Below, in pieces: positions 1 through 7,249 of a stretch of 64,000 bases of DNA. The notes beneath the pieces are model-generated. The model was not told the DNA's origin. It saw only the letters and a list, made by a program, of their open reading frames with translations, and ran no database searches. Origin of the DNA: Ruminococcus sp. 210702-SL.1.03 (GTDB lineage Bacteria; Bacillota; Clostridia; Oscillospirales; Ruminococcaceae); contig NZ_JAJCLZ010000002.1 of NCBI RefSeq assembly GCF_020559915.1, positions 186,001 through 250,000 on the forward strand, in the 5' to 3' direction. Within the stretch, counting starts at the first letter, position 1, and the number at the start of each line of letters is the position of its first letter. Made by a program: the position numbers and the translations under genes.

Positions 1-1092
1 GAACATTTCCGAGATAGAGGCTTTCAGCTCGTCGGCGTTCTCGGCGTTTATGCGAACGTACATAGCCGTTTCAACGCTCTTGTAGTCAACTACATAGCCC
101 TCTTCGTGGCAGTCTTCCCAAGAGATCATTACCGAGCGGTCTTTGTGCTTTAAGCAGTCGATTATGTCGCCCACTACTGCGGAAGCGGTAGGCAGCTTGC
201 CCGCGCCCTGACCGTAGAAAAGTACGTCGCCAACGCCGTCGCCCGTAACGGATATAGCGTTGTAAACGCCGTCTACGGTAGCGAGCAGGTTGCTCTTAGA
301 TACCAGTCTGGGGCAAACTATCGCGGAAACTTTTCCATCTCCCGCAGGCTTTACCGAGCCGATGAGCTTTATAGCAAATCCCGCGTTCTCAGCGTAAGCA
401 ACGTCGTCTAGCGTTATCTTTGAGATACCCGAGCAGTGTACGTTCTGCGGGTAGATGTGTTTTCCATAAGCCAGCGAGCCGAGAATGCAGATCTTGCGGC
501 AGGCGTCGTGGCCCTCAACGTCGGCAGTGGGGTCTTTTTCGGCGTAGCCCAGATCCTGAGCCATTTTCAGCGCAGTTTCAAAGTCCAGCTGCTCTTTTAT
601 CATCTTAGTAAGTATGAAATTGGTAGTGCCGTTTAAGATACCGCTTATCTGCTCGATGGTGTTTCCGGCAAGGCACTTGTTCAGCGGGCGGATTATAGGT
701 ATGCCGCCGCCTACGCTTGCTTCAAAGAGATAGTTGCAGTTGTGCTCGTGAGCTATCTTGAGCAGCTCAGCGCCCTTGTTTGCAACAAGCTCTTTGTTTG
801 AGGTAACTACGCTCTTTCCTCTTTCGAGCGCCTGCTTAGTAAAGGTATAAGCGGGGTTGATACCGCCGATGACCTCGGCTACTACCTCTATCTCGTCGTC
901 CTCAAGAACGGTGTTGAAGTCCTTTACCATTTTGTCGGCAAAGGGGCTGTCGGGGAAATCACGCAGGTCAACGATGTACTTTATATCGCAGTCTCTGCCG
1001 ACCTTAGCGTTTATCGAATCTCTGTTTTTCTCAAAAAGCTCTACCGTACCCGAGCCTACTACTCCATATCCTATAACAGCTACATTTTTCAT
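1..1092 (-). CDS. hom: Homoserine dehydrogenase (3' end cut off by the window)
   Basis: This cytoplasmic enzyme reduces aspartate semialdehyde to homoserine for threonine and methionine synthesis. The first 364 residues are visible and the frame is open to base 1, so the C-terminal ACT region lies outside. The protein opens with a Rossmann nucleotide site (VIGYGVVGSGTV, residues 5-16). It continues with the family signatures TSNKELVA near residue 98, EASVGGGIPIIRP, and GILNGTTNFIL followed by DLGYAEKDPTADVEG. The ATG at 1092 follows a purine-rich ribosome site (AGGAAGGAATT). It lies 40 bp behind the ACT-domain gene and shares its promoter. Confidence 0.96.
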   Translation of the reverse strand, partial: MKNVAVIGYGVVGSGTVELFEKNRDSINAKVGRDCDIKYIVDLRDFPDSPFADKMVKDFNTVLEDDEIEVVAEVIGGINPAYTFTKQALERGKSVVTSNKELVANKGAELLKIAHEHNCNYLFEASVGGGIPIIRPLNKCLAGNTIEQISGILNGTTNFILTKMIKEQLDFETALKMAQDLGYAEKDPTADVEGHDACRKICILGSLAYGKHIYPQNVHCSGISKITLDDVAYAENAGFAIKLIGSVKPAGDGKVSAIVCPRLVSKSNLLATVDGVYNAISVTGDGVGDVLFYGQGAGKLPTASAVVGDIIDCLKHKDRSVMISWEDCHEEGYVVDYKSVETAMYVRINAENADELKASISEMF

Positions 1093-1132
1093 ACTAAGTA
1101 ATTCCTTCCTATTCTTTGAAATACGCAAATAT

Positions 1133-1615
1133 TTACTTATTTACAAGCATCTTGCTCTTGCCCGCCGCAATTTTCACGTCGAGCACGCCGTCTATCGCTG
1201 ATAAGCTTTCGGAAAAGCCCGCGGTGTCTGAAGCGTCAGCCGAGTTTTCCGAGCGGTTTTCTTTCTGCACTGAGATGGATACCGCCGCTACGCCGTCTAC
1301 GGGCGGGTTTTGGTTTATCTCGATTATGTTCACGCCAAGCTCGTAAAGCTTTGATATTACAGCCGAAAGCACGCCCTGGCGGTCTGAGAGCAGCATATTT
1401 ATCAGCATAACGCTGTCCTCGCCGCGCTCGTTGTATCTGAAAACCGAGTCTTTATACTTGTAATACGCGCTGCGCGATATGCCCACTATTCGGCAAGCCT
1501 CAGAGGAGGACATCTGCTGCGAGGCGGCGCGAAGCTCTTTCGCGTGCAGCACCTTTATAATAACTTCGGGCAGGGCGCTTTCAGCCACTACCACAAAACC
1601 GCTGCTTTTTTCCAT
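1133..1615 (-). CDS. ACT domain-containing regulatory protein (PheB/UPF0735 type)
   Basis: This small protein of 160 residues probably senses an amino acid. The N-terminal part (FVVVAESALPEVIIKVLHAKEL, then an HTH-like SSSEACRIVGISRSAYYKYK) precedes an ACT fold (LINMLLSDRQGVLSAVISKLYELGVNIIEINQ, about residues 70-100). This layout matches the PheB/UPF0735 family, which often sits upstream of hom in clostridia. I chose the ATG at 1615 because a GGAGGT lies 13 nt upstream; an upstream GTG/ATG extension would read through the promoter region. It is the first gene of the operon with hom, so feedback control of homoserine synthesis is a reasonable inference. Confidence 0.85.
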   Translation of the reverse strand: MEKSSGFVVVAESALPEVIIKVLHAKELRAASQQMSSSEACRIVGISRSAYYKYKDSVFRYNERGEDSVMLINMLLSDRQGVLSAVISKLYELGVNIIEINQNPPVDGVAAVSISVQKENRSENSADASDTAGFSESLSAIDGVLDVKIAAGKSKMLVNK

Positions 1616-1667
1616 CTTGAAACAGTCCACCTCCAACGCACAACTGTATCTGCGTAATATACACATT

Positions 1668-1696
1668 ATTTTATCACATTTTCCCCCGCTTGTCAA
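1668..1696 (-). promoter_or_regulatory. Vegetative promoter of the ACT-hom operon
   Basis: On the minus strand TTGACA (1696-1691) is followed after 17 bp by TAAAAT (1673-1668). It lies about 55 bp upstream of the ACT gene start and immediately outside the AT-rich island. Confidence 0.75.
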
Positions 1697-1702
1697 TAGC
1701 AA

Positions 1703-1726
1703 TACTGCACAAAGAAACTTTATTTT
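1703..1726 (+). repeat. Direct repeat, left copy
   Basis: This 24-bp copy matches 2788-2811 at 22 positions, in the same orientation, and marks the left edge of the AT-rich island. Confidence 0.5.
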
Positions 1727-1858
1727 TTATATAGTCACAGTAAAAATGAAACCACAAAACACTCATTATTCTCCATAATTATATTGTTAGACAATTGTTT
1801 TTTTGCATATAATGTTATATTGAACTGACTAGTTACAAATATAGAAATAAAATAATAC

Positions 1859-2080
1859 TCATTTTTCTCTCTTGAATATAATAAAAGTATACGGCATAAT
1901 ATGAAGTTGGGTAGGTTTGTAAAATAACATGATTGAAAATCTGTATATTTGTTTTATTTTTACAAAAAAATCATTTCCCATCTTATCTTTTATAAATAAT
2001 GAAGTAGGACCATCAGATACTTGCAAGATTTTATTCTCTTTTAAATAATTTAATATTTCTTTTTTTGTTTCTTTTTTCAT
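1859..2080 (-). CDS. Small hypothetical protein, possibly a degraded gene
   Basis: I do not recognise this 73-residue product. It is lysine-rich at the start (MKKETKKEILNYLKENK) and then reads GPTSLFIKDKMGNDFFVKIK, which looks like a normal soluble protein. The last 25 residues (rich in F, I, Y) look less protein-like and could be read after a frameshift. It lies 30 bp downstream of the secreted-protein pseudogene and may have been co-transcribed with it. No clear ribosome site precedes it. Confidence 0.4.
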   Translation of the reverse strand: MKKETKKEILNYLKENKILQVSDGPTSLFIKDKMGNDFFVKIKQIYRFSIMLFYKPTQLHIMPYTFIIFKREK

Positions 2081-2110
2081 CTTTTTATGTTTATACCTTT
2101 CTTGGTTTTA

Positions 2111-2667
2111 TCAAATTTTCACCGATGCGCTAGCATCTCCTAAATAAGCTTTACCACCTACTACGGTTGTAATATATACATTTTTCCAACTTTCACTTTT
2201 TTTGTACTTTTAGGAATTTTAAAAGAATCTGTTGAGCCTGATGCTAAATTGTATCTGCCTTTTAGATCTTTATATTCAGTAGTTTTAGATGAATAATAAT
2301 TTTTTGGTTTAATTATTGATGTATTTTTGCAGTATATTTTCCCAGTGACTTTTGTTATTTGAGTTCCAGTTGCACTCCAATATAGGTGAGCTTTTGTTTT
2401 TGAATCTCTTACAACACCAACATGAAATGTTCCAATATCAATAACTTTTTTCAGTATTATTCTTTGGGACGGTGTTATGGCATCTAGCTTATCGCCATTT
2501 TTAATAATTATTATGTCCATTCCTTTTTCTAGTCTTGAAAATGAAACATCTTGTTGGAAATTCGAAATCTTAGCTTAATTTACAGTTATAGCGTTTGCAG
2601 GAATTGTAATAAAGCTGAACATTATTACACAGAAAAAAATTGATATGATTTTAGTTTTTATTCGCAT
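2111..2667 (-). pseudogene. Secreted protein gene with an in-frame stop and a frameshift
   Basis: An ideal ribosome site (GGAGGTAATT) precedes ATG at 2667. The reading frame begins with a clear signal peptide (MRIKTKIISIFFCVIMFSF, then cleavage after PANA). Codon 31 is TAA (2577-2575). The same frame then continues as AKISNFQQDVSF and on through GKMYI near 2172. There a TATATA run puts the frame out; removing one TA restores ITTVVGGKAYLGDASASVKI and a TGA at 2111. Two independent lesions make this a pseudogene of an unknown exported protein of roughly 180 residues. A reinitiated product from ATG 2520 is possible but would lack the signal peptide. Confidence 0.72.
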
Positions 2668-2787
2668 AATTACCTCCAAAAAAATGAAATATAGTAATTA
2701 TATAATAACATAATTATACTTATTTGTCAATAGAAAAATGGATATATTTGAAATTATATGTTACTATTTCAATAAGGTATAAATTTT

Positions 2788-2811
2788 TACTGCACGAAGA
2801 AACTTTGTTTT
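2788..2811 (+). repeat. Direct repeat, right copy
   Basis: This is the right-hand partner of 1703-1726 (22 of 24 bases equal). It ends about 70 bp upstream of the xylA promoter. Confidence 0.5.
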
Positions 2812-2880
2812 ACAAGCCTCGCCTCAATACTATGTTAAACATATAACGATATGAAAAATAATAAAATTTATGTGATAGCA

Positions 2881-2909
2881 TTGACAAACGGCGTTTTTTT
2901 GTGTACAAT
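2881..2909 (+). promoter_or_regulatory. Promoter of xylA
   Basis: A consensus TTGACA (2881-2886) is separated by exactly 17 bp from TACAAT (2904-2909). It lies 66 bp upstream of the xylA ATG. Confidence 0.85.
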
Positions 2910-2939
2910 ATATATTGTAAACGTTCCCGTAGTGGAACG
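2904..2939. promoter_or_regulatory. Operator-like palindromes and cre-like site at the xylA promoter
   Basis: TACAATATATATTGTA (2904-2919) is a perfect 16-bp palindrome that contains the -10 box. The bases 2915-2929 (TTGTAAACGTTCCCG) fit the CcpA cre consensus WTGNAANCGNWNNCW at all but the last position. CGTTCC/GGAACG (2922-2927 and 2934-2939) form a second inverted repeat just after the transcription start. A repressor of LacI or ROK type, or CcpA, binding here would block xylA. The regulator gene is not in the window. Confidence 0.55.
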
Positions 2940-2974
2940 ATTTGTTAGAAATATTTTTTTGGAGGTTCAAAAAA

Positions 2975-4303
2975 ATGGCTGAGTATTTTGCTAATATCCC
3001 GAAGATACCTTATGAAGGTCCTAAATCTACTAACCCGCTTGCATTCAAGTATTACAACCCCGACGAAGTAGTTGCAGGCAAGACTATGAGAGAGCAGCTC
3101 AAATTCGCTCTTTCTTGGTGGCACACTATGGGCGGCGACGGAACTGATATGTTCGGCTGCGGCACTACCGACAAGACCTGGGGACAGGCTGATCCTGCTG
3201 AAAGAGCTATCGCTAAGGTAGACGCTGCTTTCGAGATCATGGAGAAGCTTTCCATCGACTACTACTGCTACCACGACCGCGACCTCTCGCCCGAGTACGG
3301 CACTCTCGCTGAGACCAACGCGCAGCTCGATAAGGTAGTCGCTTACTGCAAGAAGAAGCAGGAAGAAACAGGCAAGAAGCTGCTTTGGGGCACTGCTAAG
3401 TGCTTCGACCACCCCCGCTATATGCACGGTGCAGGCACTTCGCCCAGCGCTGACGTTTTCGCTTACGCTGCCGCTCAGATCAAGAAGGCTGTTGAAACAA
3501 CAGTAGAGCTCGGCGGTAAGGGCTACGTTTTCTGGGGCGGAAGAGAAGGCTACGAAACTCTGCTCAACACCAACATGGCTCTCGAGCAGGACAACATGGC
3601 TCGCCTTATGAGAATGACCGTTGACTACGCTCGTTCCATCGGCTACACCGGTGATTTCTACATCGAGCCTAAGCCGAAGGAGCCTACCAAGCACCAGTAC
3701 GATTTCGATACCGCTACCGTTCTCGGCTTCCTGAGAAAGTACGGTCTGGATAAAGATTTCAAGATGAACATAGAGGCTAACCACGCTACTCTTGCGCAGC
3801 ACACCTTCCAGCATGAGCTGAGAGTTGCCCGCGACAACGGCGTATTCGGCTCTATCGACGCTAACCAGGGCGACGTTCTCCTTGGCTGGGATACCGACCA
3901 GTTCCCCACCAACGTTTACGACGCGGCTCTCGCTATGTACGAAGTGCTCAAGGCAGGTGGCTTTACCAACGGCGGTCTGAACTTCGACGCTAAGGCTAGA
4001 AGAGGATCTTACACCATGGAAGATATTTTCTACAGCTACATCGCAGGTATGGATACCTTTGCGCTGGGTCTGAAGATAGCTGCCAAGATGATCGAGGACG
4101 GCAGGATCGACAAGTTCGTTGAGGACAGATACGCCAGCTGGACTACCGGTATCGGCGCTGACATCATCAGCGGCAAGGCTACCATGGCTGACCTTGAGAA
4201 GTACGCTCTCGAAAAGGGCGAAGTTACCGACAGCCTCACCAGCGGCAGACAGGAGCTTCTTGAGAACACAATGAACCAGATCATGTTCACCATCAACGCT
4301 TGA
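2975..4303 (+). CDS. xylA: Xylose isomerase
   Basis: This cytoplasmic metal enzyme converts D-xylose to D-xylulose, the entry step of xylose use. The 442-residue length fits the class II (clostridial) group, as does [19 protein letters not shown] near residues 48-66. The catalytic His region (YYCYHDRD), the [10 protein letters not shown] strand, the metal ligands in [17 protein letters not shown] and [12 protein letters not shown], and SIDANQGD are all visible. The start is ATG 2975, 8 bp after GGAGGT; an upstream TTG lacks a ribosome site. It is monocistronic, with its own promoter and terminator; no xylB neighbour is present. Confidence 0.98.
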   Translation: MAEYFANIPKIPYEGPKSTNPLAFKYYNPDEVVAGKTMREQLKFALSWWHTMGGDGTDMFGCGTTDKTWGQADPAERAIAKVDAAFEIMEKLSIDYYCYHDRDLSPEYGTLAETNAQLDKVVAYCKKKQEETGKKLLWGTAKCFDHPRYMHGAGTSPSADVFAYAAAQIKKAVETTVELGGKGYVFWGGREGYETLLNTNMALEQDNMARLMRMTVDYARSIGYTGDFYIEPKPKEPTKHQYDFDTATVLGFLRKYGLDKDFKMNIEANHATLAQHTFQHELRVARDNGVFGSIDANQGDVLLGWDTDQFPTNVYDAALAMYEVLKAGGFTNGGLNFDAKARRGSYTMEDIFYSYIAGMDTFALGLKIAAKMIEDGRIDKFVEDRYASWTTGIGADIISGKATMADLEKYALEKGEVTDSLTSGRQELLENTMNQIMFTINA

Positions 4304-4330
4304 TCTGCTGAAATTACTGCATAAAATAAG

Positions 4331-4365
4331 AACTGCACTCTTTTTACGGAGTGCAGTTTTTTTGT
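4331..4365 (+). terminator. Rho-independent terminator of xylA
   Basis: AACTGCACTC pairs with GAGTGCAGTT across an 8-nt loop and is followed by seven T residues. Confidence 0.9.
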
Positions 4366-4368
4366 TTG

Positions 4369-4851
4369 TTAAACTCTCTTTTCGCCGATGGTCTTGTTCG
4401 GCGAGATGACGAAGCAGGTCGCGCCGTTTACTTCAAGCGTGCCCGTGACGTATTTGACGCAGCTGTCTGCGTTTATCTCGGGCGGCGGCAGCAGGTCTTC
4501 GTCCGCGCACTGCACCGAGCCGTTTATGGCGTCCGCCAGCAGCGCGCATTTTATGTACCGCTCGTCCTTATCCTGACCGCTAAGCTCGTCGCTTTCGCTG
4601 CCTATGTCGGCGACTATGTAGCAGGCGCGCGTTCTGTCGCCCGCTTCGCCCAGCCCGAAACGCTTCGCCGCGTCGATTATCGGCGTTATTTCGCCGTCGA
4701 TCTCCGCCGTGCCGGGCATATAGTCGGGAAAGCCCGGTACGGGCGTTATCTCAGCCGCACCGCCCCCCGCCGCAGGCTCTATCCTCAGTATATCTTCAAA
4801 AGCGCAGGCAAATCTGCGGTTTGAAACAGTAAATAGCAAAAAATTTTTCAT
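4369..4851 (-). CDS. Divergent CheW-like coupling protein
   Basis: This 160-residue protein has the CheW fold. FLLFTVSNRRFACAFEDILRIEPA starts it, PVPGFPDYMPGTAEIDGEITPIIDAAKRFGL carries the typical loop-strand core, and a short C-terminal strand region follows. An acidic insertion (SESDELSGQDKDE) and loss of several conserved residues separate it from the canonical CheW at 6818. It is the last gene of the chemosensory cluster, 12 bp after cheB. It may couple another receptor set, or act as a CheV-less adaptor. The run ends at the xylA terminator, whose hairpin could serve both strands. Confidence 0.8.
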   Translation of the reverse strand: MKNFLLFTVSNRRFACAFEDILRIEPAAGGGAAEITPVPGFPDYMPGTAEIDGEITPIIDAAKRFGLGEAGDRTRACYIVADIGSESDELSGQDKDERYIKCALLADAINGSVQCADEDLLPPPEINADSCVKYVTGTLEVNGATCFVISPNKTIGEKRV

Positions 4852-4863
4852 GCAGCGCCCTCC

Positions 4864-5898
4864 TTATCCTTTCAGCAGTCGGCAGATCTCGCCCGCGATG
4901 TTTTCCAGCGCGCATTGCTTTTCCACCGCGCCCAGCTCGAAAGCCGCTTTCGGCATACCGTACACCAGCGAGGTCTTTTGATCTTGCCCGATGGTTCGCG
5001 CGCCGCGCTCCCTCAGCTTTAGCAGGCCTTTCGCGCCGTCGCTGCCCATGCCTGTAAGCAGCACGGCTATCACCTTTTCAAATTCCACCTGTGCCGCCGA
5101 CTCAAAAAGCGCGTCTACCGAGGGGCAGTGGCCAGAGATCTTCGCGCCCTCTGCCACGCTCAAAAAGCAGCCTTTCGTATCCGCCGCTATCCGCATATGC
5201 TTCGAGCCCGGCGCGATGTACACGCTGCTGCGCTTCGGCCGCTCGCCGTTTTCCGCTTCTTTTACCCGCAGGTCAAGCGTGCCGTCGAGCCGCTGAGCGA
5301 ATATTTTCGTGTAGCCGCTAGGCATATGCAGCGAGGCGGCGATGGGCGGAAGGTCTGCGCCGCGGCGGTTTTCGTCCAGCATTTTCAGCAGCTCGGGCAG
5401 CGCTTCGGTGCTTCCCGCCGAGCCGCCTATCAGTATTATCTCGCCCCCCGCCGACCTGCGCGGCGTTTCGGTGCGGCGTTTCAGCTCGTAGACCACACCG
5501 TTGCACTCCACGCTGCGCAGTATCAGCGCGCTTTTCATCGCCCGCACCAGCGTTTGGCGAAACTGCATGAAATCGTCGGGATTATCGGCAGGCTTCGGGA
5601 TAAAATCCGCCGCACCCGCTTTCAGCGCCTTGCTTGCCGCCGCGCGGTGCGATGTGCATACGATAACGGGCACTGCGTACTGCGGCAGCAGCGAGTGTAA
5701 AAAGCTGATCCCGTTCATGCCCGGCATTTCGATGTCGAGTATCACAAGGTCGGGCTTCTGCCTGCCCACCTCGTTCGCCGCGGCGTATGCGTCGCGCACG
5801 CTCGCGCAGACGGTAAAGCCCTTTTCGGCGTTGACGATGCGCTCCAGCACCTCGCGGAAAAGCTGCGAATCGTCCGCTATAAGAACCTTTTTATCCAT
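4864..5898 (-). CDS. cheB: Chemotaxis response regulator protein-glutamate methylesterase
   Basis: CheB removes methyl groups from chemoreceptors when phosphorylated by CheA. The N-terminal receiver domain carries the acidic pocket (LIADDSQ) and phosphoacceptor (LVILDIEMPGMNG, Asp near residue 53). A linker leads to the esterase domain with the Ser motif IGGSAGSTEALP, the His motif LHMPSGYTKIFAQRL and the Asp motif LLTGMGSDGAKG. At 344 residues it is full length. ATG 5898 follows GGGAGGT and overlaps the end of cheR by 8 bp, which suggests coupled translation. Confidence 0.95.
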   Translation of the reverse strand: MDKKVLIADDSQLFREVLERIVNAEKGFTVCASVRDAYAAANEVGRQKPDLVILDIEMPGMNGISFLHSLLPQYAVPVIVCTSHRAAASKALKAGAADFIPKPADNPDDFMQFRQTLVRAMKSALILRSVECNGVVYELKRRTETPRRSAGGEIILIGGSAGSTEALPELLKMLDENRRGADLPPIAASLHMPSGYTKIFAQRLDGTLDLRVKEAENGERPKRSSVYIAPGSKHMRIAADTKGCFLSVAEGAKISGHCPSVDALFESAAQVEFEKVIAVLLTGMGSDGAKGLLKLRERGARTIGQDQKTSLVYGMPKAAFELGAVEKQCALENIAGEICRLLKG

Positions 5899-6802
5899 GC
5901 TTCTGCACACCTCCCGCCTGAGTTATCTTGCGGTATACCGCCGTTTTTTCGCGCACATACGGGCAGTCCTCGGGCACGGCTTCCGCGTGGCCTATGTAGA
6001 GGTAGCCGCCCTCGTTAGTCGCGTCGTAAAAGCGCTTTATAAGCTCTGACTTCGTTTTCTGGTCGAAATATATCATAACGTTTCGGCAGATTATAAGGTC
6101 GAACTTTTTCTTGAAGCTGATAGGGTCCATCAGATTATGGTACTTGAACACCACCTGCGAGCGTATCTCTGGCTTTACGGTGTATATCCCGCCCTTGCCC
6201 GTGAAGTATTTTTCTACCCACGCCGCTGGCAGGTCTTTCAGCGCCGCTTCGGCGAACATTCCGTGCTTTGCGGCGAGGATAGCGTTTTGCGAAATGTCGG
6301 TCGCGAGTATGCGCTTGTCCCAGTCCGCCCCGCGCGACTGAAAATACTCCTCGGCGCACATCGCGAAATTGTAAGCCTCGTTGCCGAAAGAGCAGCCGGC
6401 GCTCCATATGCAAAGCTCTTTATCAGTCTTGTGCTTTTCGGCGTAGGGCAGAAAAACGTCGATAAAGTGGCGCATATGCTCCTGCTCGCGCATGAAATAT
6501 GTGTAATTTGTAGTCAGCCTGTTGATTATATTCGCCATCTCGTCGCCGCCGTTTTCATACACCGTTTCCAGATATTCTGAAAAAGAATGAAATCCGCGGT
6601 CAACTATGTAAAAGCAAAGGCGGCTCTCTACCATTGATTTTTTTCCTTCCAGGTTCAGCCCGTAGCGCTGCTTTATAGTGTACGCCAGCCGCTCGAAATC
6701 CTCGTTGCTCATGCTGGCGGGCGTTTTCTCGAGAAATATCGAGTCGTAAGCGCTGCCGCTGAAAAAGTCTGCCGTGTTCGCCATTTTTAGTATTTTCACC
6801 AT
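5891..6802 (-). CDS. cheR: Chemoreceptor glutamate methyltransferase
   Basis: CheR methylates receptor glutamates using S-adenosylmethionine. The all-helical N-terminal domain (FERLAYTIKQRYGLNLEGKKSMVESRL) precedes the SAM-binding domain with LCIWSAGCSFGNEAYNFAMCAEEY, ILATDISQNAI, FDLIICRNVMIYFD and GGYLYIGHAEAV. The 303-residue length is slightly above the family's usual 270-290 because of an N-terminal extension. Other starts (second Met at residue 7) are possible; the ribosome site is weak. It lies between cheW and cheB. Confidence 0.93.
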   Translation of the reverse strand: MVKILKMANTADFFSGSAYDSIFLEKTPASMSNEDFERLAYTIKQRYGLNLEGKKSMVESRLCFYIVDRGFHSFSEYLETVYENGGDEMANIINRLTTNYTYFMREQEHMRHFIDVFLPYAEKHKTDKELCIWSAGCSFGNEAYNFAMCAEEYFQSRGADWDKRILATDISQNAILAAKHGMFAEAALKDLPAAWVEKYFTGKGGIYTVKPEIRSQVVFKYHNLMDPISFKKKFDLIICRNVMIYFDQKTKSELIKRFYDATNEGGYLYIGHAEAVPEDCPYVREKTAVYRKITQAGGVQKHG

Positions 6803-6817
6803 CCCGCGTCTGCGCGC

Positions 6818-7249
6818 TTATTTTTTCTCAAATAGCATTTCTGTTCGTATAAGCTGTATCTTCTCGCCGCCGTCGGTAATGTACCCCGCTATCACGCTCT
6901 TGGGGTCGGGCAGCGGCAAAAAGCTTTCAGGCAGGTAGCGCTTTGATGTAAGCACCTCGTCTACCTTTATCGCTGCGCTTTCTTCGCCGTGCCGCAGCAC
7001 CATAAGGCAGCTTCGCGGGCCGTACTCGCAGTCCTCAAAGTCCAGCCGCCGCCGCAGGTCTATCACGGGGGTAACGCTGCCCATCAGGTTTATCACGCCC
7101 AGTATGTAGTCGGGCAGGCAGGGCAGGGGGGTGAGGTCGGTGCGGCTGTTTATTTCTATTACGTCCTGCATAGGCACGGCGAAAAGCCCGCCTGCGCTGC
7201 GGAATATTACCGCCGAGCTTACGCCCGCGGGGTTTGCGCTCTCGCTCAT
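6818..7249 (-). CDS. cheW: Chemotaxis coupling protein CheW
   Basis: CheW links chemoreceptors to the CheA kinase. The 143 residues show the standard pattern VIFRSAGGLFAVPMQDVIEI, LPCLPDYILGVINLMGSVTPVIDLRRRL and IKVDEVLTSKRYLPES. The start overlaps the cheA stop by 4 bp (ATGA), so the pair is translationally coupled. This is the canonical scaffold CheW of the cluster, in contrast to the divergent copy at 4369. Confidence 0.95.
   Translation of the reverse strand: MSESANPAGVSSAVIFRSAGGLFAVPMQDVIEINSRTDLTPLPCLPDYILGVINLMGSVTPVIDLRRRLDFEDCEYGPRSCLMVLRHGEESAAIKVDEVLTSKRYLPESFLPLPDPKSVIAGYITDGGEKIQLIRTEMLFEKK

Larger units (their letters stand above)
1703..2813. mobile_element. AT-rich island between imperfect direct repeats
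   Basis: Base composition drops sharply here compared with the surrounding genes. The island is bounded by TACTGCAC-A-AAGAAACTTT-A-TTTT (from 1703) and TACTGCAC-G-AAGAAACTTT-G-TTTT (from 2788), a 24-bp direct repeat with two mismatches. Inside are a broken secreted-protein gene and a small unknown gene; no integrase or transposase is present. I infer inserted or decaying foreign DNA, but a duplication of host sequence is possible. Stretches 1730-1858 and 2668-2787 show nothing recognisable. Confidence 0.45.

Noticed and set aside
2945..3814. A 289-codon frame antisense to xylA
   Set aside because: It is a shadow of xylA codon bias, with no start signals or recognisable motifs.
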